Assembly: GCA_026874595.1 (NCBI GenBank)
Contig: CM049311.1
Location: 46,069,676-46,133,675 of the forward strand
Direction: 5' to 3'
Length of the DNA: 64,000 bases
Origin: Sipunculus nudus
Taxonomy: Eukaryota > Annelida > Sipuncula > Golfingiida > Sipunculidae
In this document: in pieces, positions 34,316 to 44,151 of the stretch
How the letters are laid out: each line of letters starts with the position of its first letter
Numbering within the stretch: position 1 is the first letter of the stretch
Position numbers and translations under genes: made by a program
Notes under the pieces: generated by a model
What the model was told of the DNA's origin: nothing
The model's database searches: none
The model's input: the letters and a program-made list of their open reading frames with translations, nothing else

Positions 34316-35195
34316 TTATATATATATAATGAAAGTTTGCATCCCGTCCGGCAATATTTTAAATATTCTTTTTCCCCTCTGCTTGATAGTATACATACGT
34401 TTTTTAGCTACTTTTCCATACTGACAATCAGCATGACGCTTTTATACCACGCTGAAAGGCGGGGACACCTTAAATATAACCGTTTATAAAAACTGTAATA
34501 TGGTTTTACAAATTACAAATAACTGTTATGGACTGAACTGAATGCCATAACTTGAATTATGAATAGTACAGTAAATATGAATAGTACGGAACTGCAAGAG
34601 TTTTAAATGTAGAATATCTCACATACCTGTTACAGGCTGATTGCACTTCCTTTGGCTGTATTTTTTCCTAAGTTTGATCACTCCTATTTTTTGTGTAGTC
34701 TGATATTGTGACTATAAACAAAAATCTATAATCCTTTTTCATGCGTTTTGATTTGTTCTTAAAGGTGAATTGAGAATTGTCTCCGGTTCTGACTGACGTC
34801 CAGTCTACTGTCCGGTCTGTGAGATGATCCGTGGCGTCATGAATTATTCGGACGGGTCTGTGTTCAGGCCCTCTACGAGTTGATGTAATAGTCTCATCTC
34901 TTTGTGGATGATAATAGCCTGTTTAACCACAAAGTCCTGGGTAAATGTTGATTGTGTCCGACTGTCTCTTCTCACTACGGGCCATTACATACGTAGTTGT
35001 ATGCTCGATCAAACATAGCAGCTCGCACAACAAAGCCGGTCTGATAGGTGTGTCTGATTGGCTCAGTAAGAGACGCTTGTATAGTACATGATCCGCTCAT
35101 CCAGTGTGTGAGTATACAGATCAGCAAAGCGCTACTGGTTGTCTGAAGAACGCAGATATCAACACGTATACATTCGATTACGTTACATAACTTCA
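33835..35195. other. Stretch without supported gene, with (AT)n microsatellite at 34,268-34,329
   Basis: AT-rich. A dinucleotide (TA)n run with two 'ttta' interruptions lies at 34,268-34,329. A GC-richer patch at 34,780-34,870 ('ctgactgacgtccagtctactgtccggtctgtgag') is not open for long. No exon call. Confidence 0.5.
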
Positions 35196-35199
35196 ATTT

Positions 35200-35610
35200 C
35201 AAATTTCTGCACAGACTAATTCCTATCAAAGTCAGACTATTGGATAGTGGGATTGTGGATAATGTGGACACTGTGATTATTGTGAAGTTGAAACTGACAC
35301 AGTGGAACATAGATTGTTTTCATGTGGTTGCATACAACGTTCCGGATAGTATTTTGTAAAATTTCCATTCTGCTTGTAAATGATACAGAGTTTTCAGTTA
35401 CGTGTAAAGTCGTTATGTATGGTTACTATGGTGAAAAGGAGAAGAAATATGAAGAGGATCTGAACTACCTAATAATTTATGCTAAATATTTTGTTCACAA
35501 ACAAAAATGTTTGAAATCAAACATTTTAATTCAAGAGTATATTAAAAATGTACTTGAAGAAACCAATTTAAAGAATCTACTGCTCAGAAATAAAGGTCTT
35601 TGAACCCCAT
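35200..35610 (+). mobile_element. L1-like LINE 3' remnant
   Basis: At about 35,268-35,325 the plus strand encodes CDYCEVETDTVEHRLFSC, a textbook C-x2-C...T(v/i)EH...C zinc-knuckle of LINE ORF2. It then shifts frame. Positions 35,415-35,603 encode YEEDLNYLIIYAKYFVHKQK and a lysine/leucine-rich end with TGA at 35,601. The 'LIIxAKYFxxK' pattern is typical of the very C-terminus of L1-type ORF2. There is at least one frameshift, and the reverse transcriptase domain is missing. Confidence 0.6.
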
Positions 35611-35839
35611 CGAAGAGAGATGAAAGGATCTTTATAACAATGTCCTCGAAATGTTAGGTATATATCTTGATGACTATAATGATCCCAGTAGAAAGCTCAT
35701 CAAGTACCATATTGGTTAACAAGTATGTTGGTAGATGTGTAGTTCCTCTATATATGGATATATGTATTACAGTATACGCTTGTGTGTAAATGCTTACGAT
35801 AATGTACGGAGGGTCAGGGAACCTAGCTAGATTTTGTAT

Positions 35840-35980
35840 ATGTAAATTTTTACGAAGACATATTGTTGAGGGGAAAAATCCTGGGCCGATCCGGGAGTCG
35901 AACCCAGGTCGGTGGCGCACAAGTCCAGCGAACCAACCGCTTCGCTAGCTTTAGTTCGGTACGCTTTTATGTCACCCCGT
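35840..35980 (-). mobile_element. tRNA-like dispersed element, copy 1
   Basis: The minus strand reads 'gttacggggtgacataaaagcg', then an A-box-like 'tagcgaagcggttgg', then 'ggacttgtgcgcc', then a perfect B box 'ggttcgactcc', then 'ggcccaggatttttcccctcaacaat' and 'tgtcttcgta'. Internal RNA polymerase III boxes with normal spacing suggest a tRNA-derived SINE. Related copies occur at 36,307-39,646 (split) and 61,440-61,585, with a fragment at about 36,090-36,120. Confidence 0.75.
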
Positions 35981-36084
35981 AACACACCCCCTCTTCAGAG
36001 CGTTCTGCTATTAGAACAAGACTAATTATCCCAGGAGTCAAACTTTGATGAGCTTATTCCCTGGGCCACAAAGTCAACTGTCAC

Positions 36085-36125
36085 GTCGGACAAGCCCTCA
36101 TTTTGTTACGAAGGCAAATTGCTCA
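36085..36125 (-). repeat. Fragment of the tRNA-like element's tail
   Basis: 'aagccctcattttgttacgaaggcaaattgctcagg' matches the end of the split element at 36,290-36,325 ('gagcccccattttgttacgaagacaaattgttgagg'). The match extends about 10 bp outside the TGTTACG terminus, so the family is longer than the tRNA-like core. Confidence 0.6.
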
Positions 36126-36432
36126 GGTTTGAAATCTGCCATGATAAGATGTCAAAACAATAACAAAGAAACACTGAAATAAATCCTGTAAACAATGTAC
36201 TGTAAACAATATGTTATCTTGTAAACAATGTATGATAAAACAATGTGTCCAGGTCAAGGCCTAATGAATTTGAAAAGTATTAAATATCCCGAACGAGCCC
36301 CCATTTTGTTACGAAGACAAATTGTTGAGGGGAAAATCCTGGGCCAAACCGGGAGTCGCACTCAGGTCGGTGGCGCACAAGTCCGGCGAAGCAACCGCTT
36401 CGCTAGCAAAGCAAGCTCCACTAGCGAGACAG

Positions 36433-39400
36433 CTTTGGTTTAAACATATTTATTTAACCAGGATTACAAAAATAGCCGTTAGGCTAATGCAAATGTTTTC
36501 CTGGGAAACATATATACAAACAAAGATTCAGTACAAATACATGGTGATGACAAGTTAACATAGTAACACTAACATAGTGTAAACAAACATATACGTTAAA
36601 AAAAATAAAACAAAAATAAAAAAAAAACACACACACACACACATACTCCATATACAAAAGTGCCTATTACATAGTTACATCAGATCCATTAAAGTATCAG
36701 ACAGTTTAAATGAAATTACTATCAAAATCAAAATCGTTTTGTGTTCCTTATGTATCTGTATACGTGACTAAAGAGTTTAAAATTATCTGTAGTAGTCAGG
36801 GAGCTACTGCCACAAAGTAAAATTCTAACTATTTCTAACTTAGTTTTCCTAGAATAATTTTCATTTATATGTGGCAATGCAAAACAGCAAAATTCCTGCA
36901 AACTAGCAAGAAGTGTGTGTCTCTGTTCAATATAAAGTGGGCAGTCCAAGAAATAATGAACAACAGTTTCGTCGGCGAGATCACATTCACAAGTTGGCTT
37001 TTCAGTTAAGTTGACCTTAAACAGAGTACTGTTTAGGGTGCTGCAGTCAGTGCGTAACCGCGTGTGTAGGATATTATCACGTCGTATACCACTGAAGAAA
37101 TAATTTGGGGGCTTTTTTGGATAAAACATATCGCACAGTGCGTTTTTAAATGCAGTGGTAGAAGTAATTGCTCTCACCTTTTCTGGTAAGAAATTCCAAA
37201 TTTTAACTGCCGTAGGAATAAATGAATGTTGTCCGGCATGGAGTCTGAATACTGGTACTCTGTACTCGCTGGCATTTCTTAGGTTATACGAGCCTTGTTT
37301 GCATTTATAACCGGATAATGTCTTTATCAGATAAGGAGGACCCAGGTTCTTTATTATTTTATAGAAAGTCGTGACAATTTTTACTTTCCTACGTACAGAC
37401 AATGTAGGCCAACCAAGCTCGTTTAACAGTTGTGTGCTGCTGCACCATCTTGTTGCGCCAGTGCACAGTAGCATGCCTTTGCGCTGAACACTTTCTAGAT
37501 TGTTCGCCTGTACTACAGAACAATTGTTAAATAGTATAGCCCCATATTCGAGGACAGAAATCACCATTGATTTATACAGTCTATCTAGGACTTTTTTTAG
37601 ATAAAATGAACTTGAATTTTTGAAGCATTCCTATTCGTCTTGATGCTTTAGTACAAAGATGCCGAATATGGTCACCCCAGCTCAAGTCTTAAGAAAGCAG
37701 TATTCCTAGATGAGATAACTGTTCTACCTCAGATATAACAGTTTGATTTAATATAAGGGCGGGATGAGATTGTTCTTGATATTTCCTTGAAAATGTTATG
37801 ACTTTTGACTTAGTACTATTGAATGTATTGTGCCATTGTGAAGACCATTCCTCTAATTTTAATAGGTCACTATTTAGAGATTGGGCCGAGGCCACAGGTG
37901 ATTTAATCTGGGTGTACAAGCAAGTATCGTCAGCGTACATACGTATAGTGTTTGTGATAACATAAGATATATCATTAACATAAACTAAATACAATAGCGG
38001 CCCGAGAATAGAGCCCTGTGGAACTCCTGCTTGTATATGAACAGTGTTTGATCTGTGGCCCTGGAGTAGAACTCTCTGTGATCGATCGTGTAGATAGGAC
38101 CCGAACCATTTCAGAATTTGTCCTGAAATGCCCATTTGCTGCAATTTAAAGAGGAGGCCCCTGTGCCACACCTTGTCAAAGGCCTTGGATACATCGAGGC
38201 AGATTAATCTTGTATCCATACCTTCATCAAATCCCCTATATATAATATTAACAAGTTCAATCAGCTGGTACAATGGACTATCATTTTTCTTGTATGCAGA
38301 ATTTATTGGTATAAGTACTTTGTGCCGAGTGAAGTATTCATAACATTTATTATAGACTAACCTCTCGAATATTTTAGAAACATTATTCAACAGCGAAATG
38401 GGTCTATAATTTTGGATTCTGGAACGGTCTCCTTTTTTAAATACGGGAATAACATTAGCTGTTTTCCATGTAGAAGGATATTTTCCGGTTAACAATGACT
38501 TATTAAATAATTTGCAAAGCGGAGTGGCAAGTATGCAAGACATCTTTTTTAAAATGAGATTACATATTCCACCAGGACCTATGGCTTTGCCCAATTTAAG
38601 ATTGTTCATGACCTGTTCTACTTCCGTAGGATTTAGTTGAAGTGATGACAAAAGATCATGTTGTATATTATTCAGAGGTGGGAGCTGCGTGGAATCGACA
38701 TCTTCGGGAAGGATGGCCTGACTGCTAAAGTAATTATTGAAAGCTTCAGCCTTTTCAGTAGGGTCATTTATGATATCTTCATCCACTTCCAATGGTGGTA
38801 TTGGGGAATGTGTTTTTGTGCCCAGCAAGCCATGACTGATTTTCCACCACAGCTTAGAATCATGATACTCTACGTCTAGCTGATTACTTATTTTATTCCA
38901 ATAACTTTTCTTTTGCTTTCTGATCTCGGATACAACCATATTTCTTGCCTTTTTAAAGGACGCGTAATGGTCCGGCTGGTTATTACTTTTAAACCTTTTC
39001 CATGCCCTATTTCTTTGTCTTATCATGCGTCTTATGTTTGCATTCATCCACGGCTTGTCAGTTGGTCGAATGGTTACTGTTTTTAATGGAACAGATTGTT
39101 TAATTGCATACGTAATTATATCACAAACTGATACTGCAATGTCGTCTACGGAATCAAAAACATCATATAATGCATCCCACGGAGCATTTTGAAGACATTC
39201 TTCAAGCATTATAAAGTTTGTTTCGTTATATTTAAAAATTTCACGTTCATATGATTTCGGTTTATACACCTTGAGCAAAACCGACCAGGCCGTGACAGCA
39301 TGGTCGCAATTTGAAAGCGGTGACATTAAGTGAACATTAGTAAGACGTCCGGGCGAATCAGTGATTAGTAAATCAAGCAAGCTAGAACTATTCTCTGTTA

Positions 39401-39608
39401 CTCTTGTTGGTTCGGAAATAAGCTGCTGTAGTCCTAATTGTTGTAGTACATTTAAGAGTTCATTGCCAAGTTCACTATCATCATGGTTAGAATACCACTT
39501 CACACACCTGTCATTGAAATCGCCAGATACAATCACAGCGTATGGATTTTTTGCTAGAGCACTGTTTAGACTTTGTGTCAATTTATCTAAGAATAATTTG
39601 CGAACTTC
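36433..39608 (-). mobile_element. 5'-truncated APE-type non-LTR retrotransposon (about 3.2 kb)
   Basis: On the minus strand the element starts inside the endonuclease domain and ends '...ggttaaataaatatgtttaaaccaaag'. The flanks 'gcgagacag' (36,424-36,432) and 'gcgaacag' (39,609-39,616) are probably a slightly diverged target-site duplication. The 3' UTR has a (CA)n/A-rich run at 36,597-36,645. The truncation point and the insertion into a tRNA-like element fit target-primed reverse transcription. Confidence 0.8.
36728..39608 (-). pseudogene. LINE ORF2: endonuclease (partial) and reverse transcriptase, disrupted
   Basis: The minus frame 39,665-37,689 encodes an AP-type endonuclease C-terminal half (SGDFNDRCVKW near residue 48; LLDLLITDSPG; SNCDHAVT near 118). 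A linker follows, then reverse transcriptase: FKKGDRSRIQNYRPISLL (about 409-426), LDVSKAFDKVWHRGLL (490-505), AGVPQGSILGPLLYLVYVND (546-565) and the catalytic MYADDTCLY (576-584). The first ~17 codons are flanking element, not LINE. The frame is broken by an in-frame TAA at 37,689-37,691 and then by an extra base in a T7 run at 37,592-37,598. Beyond these breaks it continues from 37,567 to 36,728 with a C-terminal CECDLADETVVHYFLDCPLY zinc-knuckle-like motif. These two lesions plus 5' truncation make it inactive, but divergence is low enough for it to be fairly young. The clade looks CR1/Jockey-like; not settled. Confidence 0.9.
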
Positions 39609-39651
39609 GCGAACAGTTCGGTCTGCTTTTATGTCACTCCGTAACAAAATG

Positions 39652-42348
39652 TTTAAACTTATCAAATTCTGTTGTATTATTTGTTATTATTATTTTGCCT
39701 TTTATCACTATTAAAGTTCGCCCAAGATTAAACACGTATATAAGTAAAATGTTAGATACTGGGAAGAAACTACAATTGGCAACTTCATTGAGTTCTGTTA
39801 CAGGAATGTCTTCCCATTCCTGTGTGCACTGGTACTCTGGTTTTTGCAAAGTAAATCCAATGCATGTTGTGCAGTCGAGAAGGATCAGTTTATACCGTAT
39901 TACCCAGATAATGTATTTAATGAACTGACAGTACAGGCGGATAAACCACAACCCAAGCCTTATGTATTTTTGCTGGTAATAGAGCATCGTGTGTGGGTTT
40001 ATTGAACTGTGTGTGTACTGCCTAAACTCAGATTACGTAAGTACCACATACCAGTAATTCTCTAGTTAGGGTGACAGGACTGGTCCTCCCACCTGACCTT
40101 ATACTTTGTTTCAGTTTTTCCTGTACAGTATGAATATCATAGACGTTATAGTTGGGATATGAAGCAGCTTATTATAAAGTAATTTTACTTATCTGTCGAT
40201 AGGCTCAGGATATAGCAGAAATAACATGATGTCAAGTGAAAATATGTGTGTTTCGGCGTAACATACCCGAAAAAAAGACAGAAAGGCCAATGACACTAAC
40301 AGATCATTCACAAGGACGGATTTGTTTGCACACTAATTAGTTGTATGCTCAGCTAATTAGATTGGGCTATCAAACGTCGACCGTCAGTTCTTGCCACCTC
40401 GTGTACGGAGGTACTTGGCCCATGCATTAATTAAACACTTGCACCTCGCAATTGGCTGAATGACCCAGGTGAGGGCTGGGGGCATAGTGATTGACAGGCC
40501 TGTGGCAGTGCTGGAGTTAGTTTACAAACACCCTGTCAACATATCTTGGTGTTTACTGAATAGAAATAACCCTTTTCCAAAAAATGTAACCGGCGACCCA
40601 AAATGGGTTCAGCTGCATTAGATCCGCCCAGTATTCAATATTACGTATACCTTTCATTGAAAAAACACCAATCTTTAGGATTTTGACCAGTCCTGCTACA
40701 TATACATTAAATTTGCTGTGGTTTTATGCTCTATGTATGTCGACTGAGGATTGTGTTCGTCTACAGGGTCTGTTCACAGCTGTTTAATACCTCCCTATGC
40801 TAAGCACACAGATAAGAAGTGTCTCAGGTTACCACGATGGAAGAAAAACAATGATATTTACTGAAATGTACCCTATATTTTCATTGTAAGGAGAAAACTA
40901 TTGTTTTCTAAATCTTGAAACCTATTTCATTGGGTTCCTTGACCACAAAAATGTATATTTTGACACAAAATTTGTCATTATAGCTTTAACAGAAGCAAGC
41001 ATATTGGGTTTGGAGTATTTTTCGGCGGCCACTTTGAATAATTTGCATATATTTCACATACTAAGGGAGATCTAGCTTGTGTCTTTTGATAAATTTATTC
41101 CTATGATCCTAAGGTACTTCTATGCAAAAGGGGACCTTTGCATCATGACTTGAAGTCAAGAGCCTATTTTATGCACTTAACCCACCCACTATATACATAG
41201 AATGTGGAACAGGGGGTCCGGGCATGTTTTTTGCAGTTCAGGCTCTCACTGATACTTTTGTCAGCCTTTAAGATATAGTAAATTAATAAATGTTATGGTT
41301 AAAACATGTGGTTCCAACAGACACATTTATATAACCCTAGATGGGATTAATTCGGCACATTGGCTTGTACTCCGCTTTCCGTGGTTTATGCACGATTACG
41401 TTAGTAACCCAGCCATCCCTGACGATCTCTACGACTTGTATCCATTGGATTAAGTTTTCTATTATAAATACATATGCTGTGTGGGGAAACATGGCAGTTT
41501 GGAAAATGTAACTGCTCAGTATTTGTGCTGTTTTACTCAATGTAGTATCAATGACGAAAAAACAAACCTCCCCAGTTCTTCTTGGTGGCGTTGAGAGCAA
41601 CCCCTGCCCTGCCCGAAAACCTACATTCACATGTTGTAATGTATTTTAAATTGTAACAATATACGATGTGTGTAGAATAAACAACATCATAGAAAACATT
41701 GTATTCTTGTGCTTTCGAATCTCAACTACAAACGGCCCATTGTGTATTTTAGCACTAGCTAAATGGTTCAGTTATAAAACGTGGTACAGCATGTACCGTA
41801 TACATACATTTTTAAATACTGAAATATATTGTTTAGCGGTACAGCGCGTCAAAGGTAGAGTTTTCGTACCCGAGAATTTGTCAGAAATGGCCAAATATGT
41901 TCCGATATGAAGACATCTTGTACAACGCTAAGTTATCAAATAACCCTTACATATATTGTGAACAATATGAGTTTTTAGACTAAGTGGGGACAAACGTATA
42001 ACTAAATGTTTGTAAGGAAATATTAGCACATGACCTCGCAGAAGTCAGCTAAAGTTTAGTTCAATACCAGTTTGTTGTCGGGGGTTATCATGAATGAGAC
42101 TCCGTCTGACTTGTTCAGATGTCGGCCCTTATCACCATCAGATGCAGGCCTGTCTGCTTATAGTCTAGTCAGAAGATAGGGTCCCCATGCACCAAGATGA
42201 TAATTTTTTTCTAACCTACATATTTCGATTGCTAAGAATGTCTGATTAACTAATTTTGATGTTCCCATTTCGAAATGTTGTCCCGATGAGTTCTTTGGCT
42301 GCCATCTTGGCTGCCATCTTGGATTTTTGCTACAAATTCATAATCCAC
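39652..42348. other. Stretch without confirmed gene; possible small coding patch and conserved non-coding block
   Basis: At 39,760-39,900 the minus strand reads DCTTCIGFTLQKPEYQCTQE then WEDIPVTELNEVANCSFFP, a cysteine-containing, protein-like sequence, possibly an exon or gene remnant, without clear splice sites. At 40,330-40,520 a non-repetitive, GC-richer block contains two 'ctaattag' homeobox-type sites (see findings). At 41,030-41,270 'aaaggggacctttgcatcatgacttgaagtc' looks like repeat debris. At 42,290-42,325 'ggctgccatctt' is duplicated. The 97- and 80-residue frames near 41,337-41,910 lack motifs. Confidence 0.4.
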
Positions 42349-43126
42349 TGTTACGGATTCGGAACCTAATATAAACAGATCACGTATGCGTGATGAATAC
42401 AAATTTTGTAATGGAGATAAAAAAAATCAAATTCTGTAACACTAGGCAGCGTGAAATGTCTAGGGGAATGAATAAAGAAGTCAGTTTTTTTTTTGTTAAC
42501 AAATAACCATAATTTATTCTTAAAACGACCCTAACATTACAATACACTAAATCAATACAGTTATACAGTAAAACAGCGGTATAACAACAAATCAATACAA
42601 TCACACAATAAAATAAACAATGTGCTCAGTACCTGGATACCACCACCGTCACAACGATAAGTTCTTGAAATGTATACTCTCCGAGAATGACAGACCAGTT
42701 TAAAGCTCTTGTAACAATCCAAAAAGTAAACTGAAGTCCAAAAGAAAATCTATAATTGCCGCAATCGTCGCATAAGGTCCCAGAAACTGACACACACGCT
42801 TCTGCGTCCGCTGGAAATCTTCTCTGCTCTCTCCCCCTGGGCTCTAAAACACAGCCCCTTTATATACTCTTCACCCCAAGCCGAGAATTTTCCACTTCTT
42901 GAACAGTCTAAAAGATCTTACACGACACAGTAAACACGCGTTACAGGAATCATCTAGAAGAACAGCGCTGTGTGATTCTCCACATACCAGGGTCCACGTG
43001 ACCTTGGCCAGGCGAGTAAGCCCCTAGCTAGCATGACAACAAGAGTTCAACCTGTACGGATTAAACAGAGTGCAATAACAACACGAGTTACGCTCGTGTC
43101 ACACAATGAAAAGAGCACCTGTAACA
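42349..43126 (-). mobile_element. Solo LTR, copy 1 (778 bp, 4-bp target duplication)
   Basis: The element is bounded by TGTTAC (42,349) and GTAACA (43,121-43,126), perfect 6-bp inverted ends starting TG and ending CA. It is flanked on both sides by CCAC (42,345-42,348 and 43,127-43,130), a 4-bp target-site duplication. On the minus strand it has a TATA box (tatataaaggggctgtg; plus-strand 42,859-42,867 is tttatatac) and, about 350 bp later, AATAAA (in gaataaattatgg; plus-strand near 42,512). Promoter then polyA signal between TG...CA ends is the layout of an LTR. No internal retroelement sequence is adjacent, so it is a solo LTR from recombination. A 4-bp duplication is compatible with Gypsy-type integrases. 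Confidence 0.85.
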
Positions 43127-43284
43127 CCACCTTAATTTGAACTAGCTATGAACAAAAGTCAAATGAGTCCATTTTCTCAAGCAATTCTGGCCCGAGGAAC
43201 CGATACGTTTGTTTTTTTTTTATTATTATTATTATTAAAACATAAAAGATACATAAAAATGGGGGAAAATTAATAATATGTATA

Positions 43285-44149
43285 CAGTGAACTCCCGCAT
43301 GACGACCACCCCGTTAACACGACCACCCCGCTAACACGACCACTTTTCCTGGTCATTGTCTAATATAAATTATCATATAAAATAACTTCGGTAACACGAC
43401 CACCCCGCTATCACGACCAACGACCACCTTTTTTGGTCCCGACCTTCAGAGCCCCCGTATCACGACCACTGGCCCGTTGGGCAGGTGACACCCTCATCGC
43501 CCAGCTTGGAGTTAGGTTATAGCCCGTGATTAATTAGCCAGGCACGTGGGAAAGCCCGCTTTAATCTGCCTAACCATAGTTAGGCTTGTTTATAATGCCG
43601 CCCAACCTGTTAGCCAGCTATACGAATCAATAGATATTGTGCTCTATGGTCCGTTACATTGTGTGCTGAGTACGGCTGTTAGATTAGCTTTTAACATATT
43701 GATCAAAAAGGATTTTGGCAATCATAACTGACACCACACTCATACATACAGGTGATTTAAGGAAAATTGTGACAAATCACATTCCAATGATCAGGCAAGA
43801 ACCATACACATAACACTTAGCATTTGATGTGTTCTCGAGTAGATCATACATTTTGTACAATGACCATGGACTTGTATTATGGCTTAGTCAATCTATTTGT
43901 TTCATTATTGTGTTTTATTTCTATGTGAAAAAAAACTTTTGAATCACATTCATGTTTGTTATTTATTTTTCTCTATATTTTAAATTTTACTTTAAACAGG
44001 GACAACAACTTAACATTTACATGAAATACCCATATTATCGCTTGTGTTAATATTGGCAGACTATACAAGCATCCCGCTAACACGACCACCCCGCTAACAC
44101 GACCACTTTGCCTGGTCCCGCAGGTGGTCGCGATAGCGGGGTTTTACTG
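43285..44149. mobile_element. Non-autonomous pogo/Tigger-like DNA transposon (865 bp)
   Basis: The left end is TA|CAGTGAACTCCCGCATGACG and the right end, read inward on the other strand, is TA|CAGTAAAACCCCGCTATCGC. Both are followed by ACCACC. The terminal CAGT...CCCGC with a TA duplication (43,283-43,284 and 44,150-44,151) is diagnostic of the pogo/Tigger branch of Tc1/mariner. Subterminal copies of 'cccgctaacacgaccac' occur five or more times, inside both ends. There is no transposase ORF; the interior includes a 61-codon frame without motif. It would depend on a transposase encoded elsewhere. Confidence 0.85.
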
Positions 44150-44151
44150 TA

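Larger units (their letters stand above)
36307..39646 (-). mobile_element. tRNA-like element, copy 2, split by a LINE insertion
   Basis: Left part 36,307-36,432: 'tgttacgaagacaaattgttgagg', B-box complement 'ccgggagtcgcactc', A-box complement 'caaccgcttcgcta'. Right part 39,609-39,646: 'cagttcggtctgcttttatgtcactccgtaaca'. Joined, they equal about 160 bp, the size of the copy at 61,440. The outer ends CATTTTGTTACG (36,302-36,313) and CGTAACAAAATG (39,640-39,651) are perfect 12-bp inverted repeats. A LINE occupies 36,433-39,608. Confidence 0.75.

Noticed and set aside
35860-35960. A true tRNA gene
   Set aside because: A and B boxes are present, but no cloverleaf acceptor stem could be paired, and the same sequence recurs with a longer non-tRNA tail, so it is a tRNA-like dispersed element.
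35940-36080. LTR pair around 35,840-36,430 as a small retrotransposon
   Set aside because: The two tRNA-like copies share direction and sequence, but no primer-binding site, polypurine tract or gag-pol lies between them. Independent insertions are simpler.
43546-43731. Transposase remnant within the pogo-like element
   Set aside because: Only 61 codons, with no DDE or helix-turn-helix motif visible.
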